This document shows, in pieces, positions 1 through 9,415 of a stretch of 64,000 nt of DNA. Source of the stretch: CAZTPJ01 sp964614515 (GTDB taxonomy: Bacteria; Planctomycetota; Phycisphaerae; Phycisphaerales; UBA1924); contig CAZTPJ010000008.1 in NCBI GenBank assembly GCA_964614515.1, forward strand, positions 4,752-68,751. The letters run 5' to 3'. Each line of letters begins with the position of its first letter. The stretch's first letter is position 1. The translations under genes were made by a program, and so were the position numbers. Below the pieces are notes generated by a model. It saw nothing but the letters and a program-made list of their open reading frames with translations, was not told the origin of the DNA and searched no databases.

Positions 1-243
1 CCACCGAGTGAATTTGATGAGTCGGTCTTCGCGTATGCGCCGTGTGCGAAGGTGTGGATGTCCTGGTCGGCGATGCGATCACTGCATGTCCTCGTTCGAC
101 TCGAACGACAGTTCAGCGAAGAAATCGTCGGTGATCCGCTGCTGGATCGCGTGTGGCAGGGTGTGAATCGAGTACGTCCGGCGGGCATCCGCGCGAGTGT
201 GGCCGTGGACAATGTCATCGTCAGAGGAGAAGGCCATGGGTGA
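1..243 (+). CDS. C-terminal end of an unrecognised protein (5' truncated by window edge)
   Basis: An open frame enters from the left edge and ends at TGA 241-243, giving 80 residues with no internal stop and the same GC-rich third positions as its neighbours. The last part contains the pattern RVRPAGIRASV followed by a short hydrophobic strand. Similar '(I/V)xxxRPAG' ends occur in some phage-tail and baseplate proteins, but that resemblance is weak. The next gene starts inside it (ATG at 236), an 8-nt overlap that indicates translational coupling and a shared operon. The function cannot be named from this fragment. Confidence 0.6.
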   Translation, partial: PPSEFDESVFAYAPCAKVWMSWSAMRSLHVLVRLERQFSEEIVGDPLLDRVWQGVNRVRPAGIRASVAVDNVIVRGEGHG

Positions 244-1765
244 ACTCGTTGATCGTCTTGGGAGCATGGCGCCCGGGCAGTTGATTCGCAGCGAAGACTG
301 GAACGCGCTGGTTGCGGAGGTGGAGGTCAATCGCGACGCCATCGCCGCGATGGGTCAGCAACTCGGCCAGCGCCTTGATGAACTCGCCGGGCGCGTGGGC
401 GATGTGGAGAGCCGTCTCGACGCGCTCGAGTCACTCGTCGAGCCGTACTTCCGCACGCATGTGCGATTGGCCCTGCGCAGCACCGCGCTTCGCGCGGTGA
501 TGGGGCAGTCCGTGGAGATCACGGCCAGCGTTCTGGATCTGGCGGGGCGCGAACTCGATTTGTCAAACGCGGCGACGCGGCCGTGGATCGACTTTGTCAC
601 GCTCTGGGGGCGGCTGAAGCCCGTCGCGGGCTTCACGAGTGCCGGCGGCGTGGGCGATCGCACGATCTCCGTGCAGGTCAACGCACAGGGCCTCGCTCGC
701 GTGCAACTGCGCCCGGATCACGTCGAGGGACTCAGCGAAGAGGTCGAAAATCAGGTCGGCGTCCTGCTGGAGGCACGCCCGATCGCGAATCAACCGCGCG
801 TCTTTGAGCGAATGCTGGCCGCGGCCACGCCGGTCGATGCCGATGTGACGGCCGCGTTTCGCACGCTCAGCGCGGAGTATGACCGCGTCAGCGCTCAGAG
901 CCTGCGGCACTTCACCGATGCGTATTACGCGCAGTCACCCGCGACCGTCACGGGCGGCGTCGCGCCGAGCATCATCGAGCGATGGCGCCACGGCTGGCGC
1001 GATGAGCGCGCAACCGTGCTCGCGTTCGCCAAGCCCGATGCCGACGCCACCACGCCAGATCACGCCCTGGGCGTCGCGACGATTCAAATCACCTTCCGAG
1101 ACTGGATCGGGCCGTGGATCGTGATTGACTATCTGCCGAGTCGCACGGCCATCGTGACAGATTTTCGCGAGCGCCTGCCGCGGATCATCACGAACAAACT
1201 CGACGAGTCGATCTTCCGCATTCGCGATGAGGTCGAGACGTATGTGCGCGACATGGGTGTGCTCGGACGCATCAAGACGTATTCGGGCGTGCGCGAAGCA
1301 ATCGCCGGCCTCCCCCCCACCACGCAGCCGCAGATCCTCACCAACCTCACGACGATCGTCGGCGGCGCGATGGCGATGCAACAGTCAATGGAGACCTCGC
1401 AACTCGCGACGATGGCCGCGGCCGGGCAGGGTCATGCGTTCGCGGCGTTTCTCGGCAGCGCGGGGGTGTCGGAGCAGTCGGCGGGCGGCGCGCGTGACTT
1501 GGCGGCGCGGGCGAACGAGGCCGTCGGCGGGATCCGTCAGGATGTCGGCCAGCAGGTTCGTCGCGAAGTCGAAGCGCGGGTTGAAGAACTTCAGCAGCCC
1601 GGCGGCGCGCTGGAGAACATTCGCGCCGAGATCACCACGACGCGCGACCAGGTCTTCGCGATGAACACCGGCCTCGGCGATGTCACCCGGATTCAACGAC
1701 AGATGCAGAAGGTGGATGAAGTGAGCGATCGGCTGGATCGCGCGCTGCGCGTCGGCCCGGGTTGA
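236..1765 (+). CDS. Unrecognised protein with coiled coils and an Ig-like beta domain
   Basis: I start this 509-residue protein at ATG 236 because it follows a strong ribosome site (AGGAGAAGG, 225-233); an ATG at 197 has none. Residues about 20-70 form a charged heptad-rich helix containing 'SEDWNALVAEV'. Residues about 75-165 look beta-rich and end in the 'xQGLARV' pattern seen at the edge of bacterial Ig-like domains. A helical stretch follows, then a second strand-rich segment near 'IQITFRDWIGPWIVIDYLP'. The last 95 residues are again coiled coil. There is no signal peptide or membrane segment. Architecture resembles the next gene (1789-3423), suggesting an old duplication. A structural or fibre-like role in a multi-gene particle is an inference; no family was recognised. 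Confidence 0.75.
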   Translation: MGELVDRLGSMAPGQLIRSEDWNALVAEVEVNRDAIAAMGQQLGQRLDELAGRVGDVESRLDALESLVEPYFRTHVRLALRSTALRAVMGQSVEITASVLDLAGRELDLSNAATRPWIDFVTLWGRLKPVAGFTSAGGVGDRTISVQVNAQGLARVQLRPDHVEGLSEEVENQVGVLLEARPIANQPRVFERMLAAATPVDADVTAAFRTLSAEYDRVSAQSLRHFTDAYYAQSPATVTGGVAPSIIERWRHGWRDERATVLAFAKPDADATTPDHALGVATIQITFRDWIGPWIVIDYLPSRTAIVTDFRERLPRIITNKLDESIFRIRDEVETYVRDMGVLGRIKTYSGVREAIAGLPPTTQPQILTNLTTIVGGAMAMQQSMETSQLATMAAAGQGHAFAAFLGSAGVSEQSAGGARDLAARANEAVGGIRQDVGQQVRREVEARVEELQQPGGALENIRAEITTTRDQVFAMNTGLGDVTRIQRQMQKVDEVSDRLDRALRVGPG

Positions 1766-1788
1766 TCGCACGGCGGAGACACTGACCG

Positions 1789-3423
1789 ATGGATGAAGCG
1801 CCTGCCATCACGTTGTCGATCCGAGTCTCGGCGCGAACCGTGTTCGCCGGCGCGCCGGTGCTCATGACCGTCGAAGCGTTGGAGACGCCATCGTTGCAGC
1901 CCGCGGCCGGCGTCGATGTACTCATGGCCGCGTCGTGGGGCGTCGTCACGCCGCCGAGCGCCGGCGGCGGCGCGGGCAGGTCGGTCAGGCTGCGAACGGA
2001 TGCTCGCGGCCTGGCGCGTGTTGTTCATCGAACGCCGGCCGGGCACGCGATGACGCCGACCCAGGCCGATGCCCTGCTCACACAACTCACCGCGCTGGGT
2101 CGCCCGGATCGACCAGGTTGGGACGCATCGCCGCAGATCGAACGTTTTGCACGGCTGTATCGCCTGGACACCCACGGCGCGCTACGCGAAGCGGTCGATC
2201 AGGTCGCCGCGGAACTCGATGGCGTCGCGCCCGGACGTAGCGGACTCGATGTTTCGCTCGAAGCCCGCGCGATGACAGACGATGGCGCCGTGCTTACCCG
2301 CATCGCGCCGATCCGCATCGTGGCATGGACCACCGCCCTGGCGCGTGCGCTGGAGCGAGTGATCGAAGCCGAGGGAAGCGCGGCCGGCGCCATCAAAGGG
2401 CTTGAACTCGATGGGTTCAAGGCCGAGCAGCTCGCGGGACTGGCGATGAGCCGTCTCGATCGGGTGGCCATGCACGAACGCGGCGCGCTGGGCAAGCGCG
2501 CGGCCGAGTCGCATGTGCAGCGCAGCATTCGCGAGTTCATTGATGTTGAAGTCTCGGCGAAGCCCGTTGAAGAGCGGCTCGTTCTTCGCGCGGGCCTCGG
2601 CCCGGCCGGCGCGATGGGATCCATCACCGGGCTGTCGATGTTGTCGGCCACGGTGAAGACAACCGCTGTCGCGAAGTCGCCCGGCATCGGGCGAGACTTG
2701 AACGATGCGCTGCAGGGCTTTCGCACGGACTTGCGTGCGGCCGTGGCGACCTCGTTTGCCGAAGCGAGGCGTCAACTCGATGAACATCGCGGGCTTGCGG
2801 TGTCGGAGTTCGCGACGCTGGTCGCCACGCGACTTGACGCGGCGTCGCGCGATGCGCAGTCGCGGTTTGAGGCGGCCGGGATTGCCGCCGTCGATGCCAT
2901 GCGCACCGAGTTGACGCGGCAGGCATCATCACTCACGGCTGAGGCTCGCGCGGGGTTCGAGCGACAGATCGCCGAAGCCACGCTCTCGCTGCGCCAAGGC
3001 GTTGAACGGGAGATCACCACTCTCTCCACGCGCGTTCGTGACACCGTGCAGACCACCATCGCGGACTTCACACGCGAGATCGGCGGGCGAGTCGAACGCC
3101 TGGAGCGCACGGCCGTCACCACCGATCGCCTCAATGACGTTCTCACGCCGATCAACCGCGATCTCGTGTCGCTCAACCAGCGTCAGACGAATCTGGAACA
3201 GCGCACGGGGCGTGATTTCACCGACGTGCGAACGCAGCTTGACGCCAAGGCCGACGCTCAACGACTTGACGCGCTGGAGCGCGAGACGCAGGCAGGCCTG
3301 TCGCGAAAACTCGATACGGCCGCGTTCACGCCCTTTGAGCGAAACGTCAATGCGCAACTCCAGCAGCAGCGCACGCAGATCAACACGATCAACACGCGCG
3401 TGTCGCGCGGACCGAATCCATGA
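1789..3423 (+). CDS. Unrecognised Ig-like plus long coiled-coil protein
   Basis: 544 residues, starting 24 nt after the preceding stop with GGAG upstream. The N-terminus (about 5-90) is strand-rich and carries 'RTDARGLARV', matching the Ig-like edge in the upstream gene. A helical insert and a second beta-like section follow. From about residue 300 to the end the protein is almost continuous heptad-like helix, very rich in Ala, Arg, Glu, Asp and Thr ('RDTVQTTIADFTREIGGRVE'), ending in a short disordered tail. No signal peptide or membrane helix is visible. Its stop overlaps the next start (ATGA at 3420), so the genes are co-translated. The shape suits a rod-like or linker structural subunit; the actual role is unknown. 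Confidence 0.75.
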   Translation: MDEAPAITLSIRVSARTVFAGAPVLMTVEALETPSLQPAAGVDVLMAASWGVVTPPSAGGGAGRSVRLRTDARGLARVVHRTPAGHAMTPTQADALLTQLTALGRPDRPGWDASPQIERFARLYRLDTHGALREAVDQVAAELDGVAPGRSGLDVSLEARAMTDDGAVLTRIAPIRIVAWTTALARALERVIEAEGSAAGAIKGLELDGFKAEQLAGLAMSRLDRVAMHERGALGKRAAESHVQRSIREFIDVEVSAKPVEERLVLRAGLGPAGAMGSITGLSMLSATVKTTAVAKSPGIGRDLNDALQGFRTDLRAAVATSFAEARRQLDEHRGLAVSEFATLVATRLDAASRDAQSRFEAAGIAAVDAMRTELTRQASSLTAEARAGFERQIAEATLSLRQGVEREITTLSTRVRDTVQTTIADFTREIGGRVERLERTAVTTDRLNDVLTPINRDLVSLNQRQTNLEQRTGRDFTDVRTQLDAKADAQRLDALERETQAGLSRKLDTAAFTPFERNVNAQLQQQRTQINTINTRVSRGPNP

Positions 3424-5051
3424 TTCAACGCGCGTTCAAGTTCGATGGTGAGGCCGCGCCGGCGTCGCACGCGCGAACGTTCCGCCTTGACGCCACGAAC
3501 GGGTCCGGCGGACGACTCGCGACGTTTCGTGTGTCGCTGGCCACCGACAGCGCGGCGTCGATTCGCCCAATCGCACAGAGCACGAAACTCGACCTTGAGT
3601 TTCGCAAGGTCGAGTACAATACGCTCAGTTCCACGTCGCCCGCGCCGGCGGGGACGAAGGCGAACCACGCTGTTGGAGCCCTCATCAAGCTTGATGCGCC
3701 GCGTGAACTCGTGCGAATCCGCATGGCCTCGGGCACCGACGCGCTGAAGAAGTCGGCGCAGATTTCCCTGCACCGCGTCGATGGCAACGCCGCTTCTGAA
3801 GAGCCGACCCTGCGAGCCTCCCCATCACCGGCGGGAACATTCGCCATCCCCGCGGGCTTTGTGGACCGGCGCGTTGTCATCAAAACCGCGGCGGCGGGCA
3901 CGCTCACGGCCGCGGACATTTCCGAAGTCGTCGTGCGATCATTTCCAACAGGGCCGCGCGTGCGGCTGTCATTGCCGCTGGCGATGTCGGAGCCTGCGCA
4001 GGTCTGGAGCGCGCCGGGTGAGTTTGATCGCTCGAGCGAAGTGCCGATGCTCAGCGTTCAGATCGGCGCGGCGCTGGCCGATGTCCTCGCGCGGCTCCTG
4101 GCTGATGCGGCCAGGCCGATGCCGGAGTTCGTGCATGTGGATGTTCACGTCGAATCCGATGCGCCGTGCGAGGTAACGATCAAGCAATGCGAGATCGCGT
4201 ATGCGATCGAATCCCGCGTGCCGTCCGATGGCGAACCGATCGTCCTGCGATTCCCCGGTGGCGCGGAAACCTCGCGCACGATCGACCTGCCCATCCCCGC
4301 CGGCGCGAGCATCACACGCGCTGAAATCAACGCCGTCGAGTCCTTCTCCGGGTCCACGGCCAACGCCCCGCCCACCAACAACGGCCCCGCGCTCGATGCG
4401 CTGCGTCAGTCCCGCGGCGTCGAGATCACCGCGGGACACAAGGGGGGGGTGTTCATCGCGACCGCGGCTCCCCTTCGCTTCGCCGGCATCGCCCTGGGAC
4501 TTGTCGCGCTTTCGCAAAGCGCCACGGCCGAGGCGAGCGTGCATCGCGGCGACCTCGATGTCGGCGTGGGCGAACTGCTCGCCGCAGGCGCGCTGCGCCC
4601 GGCCGGGCGGTCTTGGGCCACTGCGCTGTTCGACAAGCCGGTGATCGTCCAGCCGCCGGGGGCGTGGGTGGTTGTCGCCGTGCATGATGGCGCGCTCGCG
4701 TGGCTGGCCGATGATGACCAGACCCATGACGCCTTCATCGCGGGCCACGGCGAACGGCTTGAACGAGGCCACATTATTCGCGGCGTGCATCCGGCCGTCG
4801 TCCTGTTGCCGACACGCGATGCGTCCGCAACGACCGCCAACGGCGCGCTGCGAGTACGCCTCGCGGACATCGACGTTCCGCGAACCACGATCGGTGATCG
4901 CGGCGATGTCTTGTACGATGTGACGGCCGCGCTCACAGCACACCTGGGCGCGGCGAGCGCATCCCCTCGCACGACTCGCGTGGACCTCTCCACGCCACTG
5001 CGCGGGATCATCACCATTCGATCCATTGCGCTTGAGTACGACCTGGCTTGA
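3420..5051 (+). CDS. Unrecognised beta-rich protein, last gene of the left-edge operon
   Basis: 543 residues, starting at ATG 3420 inside the previous stop codon. Composition is beta-strand-like throughout (alternating Val, Ile, Thr, Arg) with few long helices, and there is no signal peptide or membrane segment. Repeated patterns such as 'TFRVSLATD', 'VRLSLPLAMS' and 'GALRVRLADI' suggest several beta-sandwich modules. The central 'SFSGSTANAPPTNNGPALDA' looks like a flexible linker. The gene closes the left operon and converges on the carboxypeptidase gene, with a hairpin between them. It could be a receptor-binding or carbohydrate-binding component, but no catalytic motif or known family was recognised. 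Confidence 0.75.
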   Translation: MIQRAFKFDGEAAPASHARTFRLDATNGSGGRLATFRVSLATDSAASIRPIAQSTKLDLEFRKVEYNTLSSTSPAPAGTKANHAVGALIKLDAPRELVRIRMASGTDALKKSAQISLHRVDGNAASEEPTLRASPSPAGTFAIPAGFVDRRVVIKTAAAGTLTAADISEVVVRSFPTGPRVRLSLPLAMSEPAQVWSAPGEFDRSSEVPMLSVQIGAALADVLARLLADAARPMPEFVHVDVHVESDAPCEVTIKQCEIAYAIESRVPSDGEPIVLRFPGGAETSRTIDLPIPAGASITRAEINAVESFSGSTANAPPTNNGPALDALRQSRGVEITAGHKGGVFIATAAPLRFAGIALGLVALSQSATAEASVHRGDLDVGVGELLAAGALRPAGRSWATALFDKPVIVQPPGAWVVVAVHDGALAWLADDDQTHDAFIAGHGERLERGHIIRGVHPAVVLLPTRDASATTANGALRVRLADIDVPRTTIGDRGDVLYDVTAALTAHLGAASASPRTTRVDLSTPLRGIITIRSIALEYDLA

Positions 5052-5074
5052 CGCGCAGTCACCAAGAAATCAGC

Positions 5075-5116
5075 AAAAAAGCCCGGATTGGCGATCGCCT
5101 AAGCGCCAACCCGGGC
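5075..5116 (-). terminator. Rho-independent terminator of the carboxypeptidase gene
   Basis: A long inverted repeat (GCCCGGaTTGGCG at 5081-5093 pairing with CGCCAAcCCGGGC at 5104-5116) is followed, on the minus strand, by six Ts (5080-5075). This is the classic stem plus U-tract for transcription arriving from the minus-strand gene that ends at 5162. The stem could also slow plus-strand transcription from the gene ending at 5051, but the U-tract lies on the wrong side for that. Confidence 0.85.
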
Positions 5117-5161
5117 GAGAGCCACGGCCGTGAACGCAGAACGCGTCCGCGGCGGGCTGAA

Positions 5162-7522
5162 TCAAGGAGGACCAACAAACAAGTTCTGGAACATCAGAAA
5201 GTCGAAGATGTCGAATACGCCGACGCCCGTGGTGTGATCAAGGTCCGCACGCGGGTCCATGACGGTCCAGAGGTTCTGAAACTCGATGTAATCGAAAATG
5301 TCGAGGAGTCCGTTGCGGTCAAAGTCCGCCGGATGTCGAGGACAGCCAATGACGGCGAGTTCGACATCATCCACGGCGGCTTCGACGATCGCGCCGGTGT
5401 CATCGCGCGCCACGAAGCGCAATCGCATCGTCTCGGTCGAGGGGAGGAAGTCTTCCACGCGGAAGTCCTTGCGAACCCACGCGCCCGCGTTCTCGCTGAC
5501 GATCTCGACATCGACCCATGTCTGTCCGCCATCGTTCGAGAGGCGAATGGGCATTGTGTTGGTACGCGGATTGGAGCCTTGATCGTTGCTGTACCAGCGG
5601 TGATAGGTGAGCATCGGTTCGGGGAAAATGATGTCCCATCCGCCAGTGGCATCGAACACCGGCGATGTCAGCGTCGTCGCGCCACCGTCCACGTCGTACT
5701 GCCCGATGCTCGAACCCGCCCGACCATCCGTCACCCAGCAGTTCACGCCAGGGGGGGGCGTGTGGTCATCGCCAGGCTGCGCGGCGGTGGGCTGTGGGTC
5801 CATGCGATTCCAGATCCCCGCGGTGGCCGTATCGCCCGGCGCGCCGACGGTCCAGCCCAGGTCCTGCTCCATGTCGTCGGTGTACGAAACCACGATAATG
5901 TGCGCGGGCAACGCGACCGGCGCGGTCTCGCCACCGGACGGCAGCGTGACCGGCGTGCCGACGGTGGTCTCGGCCTCGATGAAGAACTGAACATCATCGC
6001 CGCAGGGAACTTCGGGCAGGTTCGCGCTGAACAAGCCGCCGCCGAGGGACGTGAGCGACGTAGCCGTGAACGCGCCGGATGAACCAACTCGATGCCAGAG
6101 CGTTTCGCTTCCCGGTTCGAGTTGTTCGAGGCCGTTGTCAATGCGAACGCCGATCTCGGTCTTCTGATTCGGCGTGACACTCGCGGGCAGCGCTGGTTCA
6201 AAGGCCATGATGAGCGGCGGGGGCACGACCCAGTCGGCAAGGGTGTAGAACGCCTCGGCCGTCTCAATGCCGGTGGGGACAATCTGATCCGGCGGCAGGA
6301 CGAAGCCGAACTGGCCGGTGTCGCGAAGTTCAATCGTCCATGAAAGGCAATCGAGCGCGACATGCGCCCAGTCGACGATGGTGCCGGACGTGACATAGAG
6401 GATGACCGACCCTTGGCCGTGGTCATAGGGCGTGCCATGCACGTCCTCAATCGCACGTTCCATGGCCGTGCCGACCTCTTCATAGAGCGGATAGTTCGTG
6501 GGCGGCTCGGTGGTGAAGCCCCACGGCGCGAGGATTTTCTGCGCGTAGGAATGTACGTCGATGTGGGCGACGATGCGCGAGGCCATCGGCTCGAAGAAGG
6601 CTGCGAAACCGGCCGCTTCAGGTTCACTCAGCGGCGCTGTGCCGCGGTAGGTATCGTTGCACGCCTGACCGCTGGAGCCGCTGCTGCGTCCCCACTCATA
6701 CGACCAGTTGCGATTGAGGTCCACGCCGAAACAAGTGCTGCCCTGCGGGGGCGTCTGCCGATTCTTTCGCCACAGGCGCTGGCCGCCGCCGCCTTCGCTG
6801 GTGGGACGAGTGAAGTGATACCCGTCGGGGTTCATCATCGGCACGATGTAGAACTCGATGTTATTGACGAAGCGCTGAACCTCGGGGTCCGTCGCGTACT
6901 TCGCGAGCATGTCCTCGACGAAGTACATGCACGTCGCCGGGCTGATCCACTCTCGCGCGTGCTGGCCGCCGTTGATGACGATGATCGGGCGTGTGCCCGG
7001 ATTGTTCGGCCCGGTGATGCGGATGCCGCGGATCGTGCGACCCTGCACCGACTGGCTGACATTGACGATCTCGGTGAGATTCGGGTACGCCGCGGCCACC
7101 TGATCCAGCCGTGCATCGTGATCGGCCAGCGAGCGATAGTCGTCGTACCAGTTCCCATCGGGCGCGCCCGCCTGAGCCAGACGCAGCGTCTCGGCGTCGA
7201 TCAGCGCCTGCACATCCGCGATCATGACATCGTGCGCGATGCCCAGCTGCGCGAACGCGTCATACTGCGCTGGAGACATGCGAACATCAAACGTGCCCAC
7301 TCCCGCGCCCGTGCAGGTCCAGATGTCGTCCGTCAGCGCCGTCGCCGCCATCACCTCGCGCGGCGATTTCGCATGCACTCGCACCACGCGGTGCGCCTCG
7401 AAGCGTTCAATCGCCGCTTCGACGGCCGCACGCGGCGCAGGCTCCACCTGCGCATGCGATGCACCCGACACACACAACGCCAACGCCACGGCCGAGAGCC
7501 GAACTCGATTCAAACTCCGCAT
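5162..7522 (-). CDS. Secreted M14-family zinc carboxypeptidase with dockerin-like C-terminus
   Basis: 786 residues. Residues 1-25 are a signal peptide (ending SGASHAQ). The M14 domain spans about 125-425: zinc ligands H188 and E191 in 'GGQHAREW', substrate-binding 'DLNRNW' near 269-273, third zinc ligand H324 in 'HIDVHSYAQ', and catalytic E398 in 'SWTIELRDTG'. The set is complete, so the enzyme should be active on peptide C-termini outside the cytoplasm. About 300 residues of beta-sandwich-like sequence follow. The last 60 residues hold two dockerin-like calcium-loop repeats ('LLDIFDYIEFQNLW' and 'VFDIFDFLMFQNLF'), probably anchoring the enzyme to a surface partner. A good ribosome site (AAGGGGAAGG) precedes the ATG. 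The gene ends at a clear terminator. Confidence 0.93.
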   Translation of the reverse strand: MRSLNRVRLSAVALALCVSGASHAQVEPAPRAAVEAAIERFEAHRVVRVHAKSPREVMAATALTDDIWTCTGAGVGTFDVRMSPAQYDAFAQLGIAHDVMIADVQALIDAETLRLAQAGAPDGNWYDDYRSLADHDARLDQVAAAYPNLTEIVNVSQSVQGRTIRGIRITGPNNPGTRPIIVINGGQHAREWISPATCMYFVEDMLAKYATDPEVQRFVNNIEFYIVPMMNPDGYHFTRPTSEGGGGQRLWRKNRQTPPQGSTCFGVDLNRNWSYEWGRSSGSSGQACNDTYRGTAPLSEPEAAGFAAFFEPMASRIVAHIDVHSYAQKILAPWGFTTEPPTNYPLYEEVGTAMERAIEDVHGTPYDHGQGSVILYVTSGTIVDWAHVALDCLSWTIELRDTGQFGFVLPPDQIVPTGIETAEAFYTLADWVVPPPLIMAFEPALPASVTPNQKTEIGVRIDNGLEQLEPGSETLWHRVGSSGAFTATSLTSLGGGLFSANLPEVPCGDDVQFFIEAETTVGTPVTLPSGGETAPVALPAHIIVVSYTDDMEQDLGWTVGAPGDTATAGIWNRMDPQPTAAQPGDDHTPPPGVNCWVTDGRAGSSIGQYDVDGGATTLTSPVFDATGGWDIIFPEPMLTYHRWYSNDQGSNPRTNTMPIRLSNDGGQTWVDVEIVSENAGAWVRKDFRVEDFLPSTETMRLRFVARDDTGAIVEAAVDDVELAVIGCPRHPADFDRNGLLDIFDYIEFQNLWTVMDPRADLDHTTGVGVFDIFDFLMFQNLFVGPP

Positions 7523-7701
7523 ATCGCCTTCCCCTTGCGGCGAATCAACTTCGCCCCGACATGGTGATTACACAGCAAAGTCGCCGCGTTGTCAACTGAA
7601 AAAGGGGGCGAAGTGTCAAGATGCGGAAAACACGCGGAAACCGGCGGGACAATCCCGGGGGCGTTTGCCTCGGGTCCACCCGCGAATTCCTGACCCGCGA
7701 A

Positions 7702-9036
7702 CTACTTCCACTCGCACAAATGCCAGTTTTTCTTGCCTCTTCGCATGGCGACGAAGGCGTTGTGGAGCAGATCCGAGGACGTAAGTCGTGTATCGACAGA
7801 GGCTTTCTTCCCATTGGTACTAATCGCACCACTCGTGAGGAACTCCCGCGCCTCGCGCTTTGAGGCAGCCAGCGAAGTCTGCGGCAACAGGTCCACCAGG
7901 GCGACGCCCTCGCCCGCCAGCGCTGACTTGTCGTGCGTGGTTGTGGGCACATCCGCGAGTACCTCGCGGAAGGTCTGTTCGGTGAGCGATGCGATGTCGC
8001 CGGAGAAGAGGGCCTGCGTGGCGGCCTCGGCATCGGTCAAGGCGTCAGGCCCATGCAGCAGGCGTGTCGCCTCGCGCGCGAGCGTTCGCTGGGCCTCGCG
8101 TGCGCCGGGGTTGGCGGCGTGGCGAGTCGTGATCGCTTCGATTTCTTCTCGCGGCAGGAGCGTGAAGGTCTTGAGATAGCGTTCGACATCCGCGTCGGCT
8201 GCGTTGAGCCAGAACTGGTAGTAGGCGTATGGACTCGTGCGATGCGCGCTGAGCCAGATGGCGCCGGATTCGGTTTTGCCGAACTTGGTGCCGTCGGATT
8301 TGGTGATGAGGGGGGCGGTGAGGCCGAAGGATCTCGCCGCTGAGTCGTCGTGCAACGCTTCGACACGGCGAATGAGATCCGCGCCACCAACAATGTTGCC
8401 CCACTGATCGCTTCCGCCCATCTGAAGCGTGACGCCTCGCTCCTTGAACAGGTGCAGGTAGTCATACGCCTGAAGGACCATGTAACTGAACTCGGTGTAC
8501 GAGATGCCCTGGTCGCGGGCGTGGAGGCGTTCGCGCACGGAGTCCTTCTGGATCATCATGTTCACCGAGAAGTGCTTGCCGATGTCGCGGAGGACTTCGA
8601 GGTACTTGAGTTGTCCGAGCCAGTCGAGGTTGTTGAGGATTGTCGGAGTCTGACCCGTGCCACCGGCAACCACGGACGCATTGGCGAAGATGCGCTCGAA
8701 GATGCCGCGCTGAGCGTTCACGTTGTCCTCGACCTGCCTTTCCGTCATCAGCATGCGCTCGGCCGACTTGCCCGACGGGTCGCCGATCAGCCCCGTCCCC
8801 CCCCCCATCACCACGACTGGCTCATGCCCGGCCCGCCGGAAATGGACGAGCAGCATGATCGGCACGAGGTTGCCGATGGTCAGCGAGTCGGACGTGGGGT
8901 CAAAGCCCGCATAGGCCCGGCGCGGATGGTTCACCGGGTCGGCGAGATGTTCGCGCAGTTGATCCACATGCGTGACCTGGTGAATCAGGCCGCGCCATTC
9001 GAGTTCCTTGAGAAAGTCGATCGGCGTGCTGCTCAT
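7702..9036 (-). CDS. tyrS: Tyrosyl-tRNA synthetase
   Basis: 444 residues, normal for a bacterial TyrRS. The enzyme charges tRNA-Tyr with tyrosine in two ATP-dependent steps. The Rossmann domain carries the class I signature in 'GFDPTSDSLTIGNLVPIM', where the HIGH motif reads TIGN. The tyrosine/tRNA region contains 'QMGGSDQWGNI', and the KMSKS loop reads 'KFGKTESG'. The C-terminal 65 residues form an S4-type RNA-binding domain with 'REFLTSGAISTNGKKA'. It lies upstream of the carboxypeptidase on the same strand with 179 nt between, so it is probably a separate unit. Confidence 0.97.
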   Translation of the reverse strand: MSSTPIDFLKELEWRGLIHQVTHVDQLREHLADPVNHPRRAYAGFDPTSDSLTIGNLVPIMLLVHFRRAGHEPVVVMGGGTGLIGDPSGKSAERMLMTERQVEDNVNAQRGIFERIFANASVVAGGTGQTPTILNNLDWLGQLKYLEVLRDIGKHFSVNMMIQKDSVRERLHARDQGISYTEFSYMVLQAYDYLHLFKERGVTLQMGGSDQWGNIVGGADLIRRVEALHDDSAARSFGLTAPLITKSDGTKFGKTESGAIWLSAHRTSPYAYYQFWLNAADADVERYLKTFTLLPREEIEAITTRHAANPGAREAQRTLAREATRLLHGPDALTDAEAATQALFSGDIASLTEQTFREVLADVPTTTHDKSALAGEGVALVDLLPQTSLAASKREAREFLTSGAISTNGKKASVDTRLTSSDLLHNAFVAMRRGKKNWHLCEWK

Positions 9037-9072
9037 GCGGGTGAAGGATATGGGGCGTCATGGGCGTGAGCC

Positions 9073-9118
9073 GCCGCGTCCGCGGCACGCCCCGCCGCGT
9101 CCGCGGCAACCGTATAAT
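9073..9118 (+). promoter_or_regulatory. Candidate promoter and twin operator of the toxin-antitoxin pair
   Basis: Two identical palindromes GCCGCG-TC-CGCGGC lie at 9073-9086 and 9094-9107, 21 bp apart centre to centre, so on the same face of the helix. A perfect -10 box TATAAT follows at 9113-9118, 28 nt before the antitoxin ATG. There is no recognisable -35 box. The dyads occupy the -35 region, as expected for a dimeric antitoxin that represses its own operon. That function is inferred; the palindromes could also be dispersed hairpin repeats like those elsewhere in the window. Confidence 0.5.
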
Positions 9119-9145
9119 CCCACGACCGCGAAGAGTACACGGACC

Positions 9146-9415
9146 ATGAAGAAACTCACGCTGAGCATGGATGAAAAGGACATCCGCCTCGCTCGCCGGC
9201 TCGCCAAGGAGCAGGGCACGAGCGTCTCGGCGATGTTCACGAGCATTCTGCGCCTGATGGCCGCGAAGAAACGCAACGGCACGAAGAACGGGAAGGATGA
9301 GGAACTGCCGCCGATCACGCGAAGCCTCACCGGCATTATCAAGATTCCCGAAGGGAAGACCGATCGGGAACTGATTGAAGAGGCGATCCTCGAGAAGTTC
9401 GGATTCGAGCCGTGA
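9146..9415 (+). CDS. Antitoxin of the DUF6364 / ribbon-helix-helix-like type
   Basis: 89 residues from ATG 9146. The N-terminus 'KKLTLSMDEKDIRLARRLAK' followed by 'EQGTSVSAMF' is the beta strand plus two helices typical of DUF6364-like antitoxins, small relatives of ribbon-helix-helix regulators that bind DNA as dimers. The C-terminal third is charged and would wrap the toxin. Its stop overlaps the GTG start of the PIN-domain gene (GTGA at 9412-9415), the usual coupling of antitoxin to toxin. The longer upstream frame (from 9008) is rejected because it runs through the palindromes and the -10 box. Confidence 0.8.
   Translation: MKKLTLSMDEKDIRLARRLAKEQGTSVSAMFTSILRLMAAKKRNGTKNGKDEELPPITRSLTGIIKIPEGKTDRELIEEAILEKFGFEP

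Noticed and set aside
6362..7567. A 401-residue plus-strand frame
   Set aside because: Antisense to the M14 carboxypeptidase, Arg/His/Ala-rich and without any motif.
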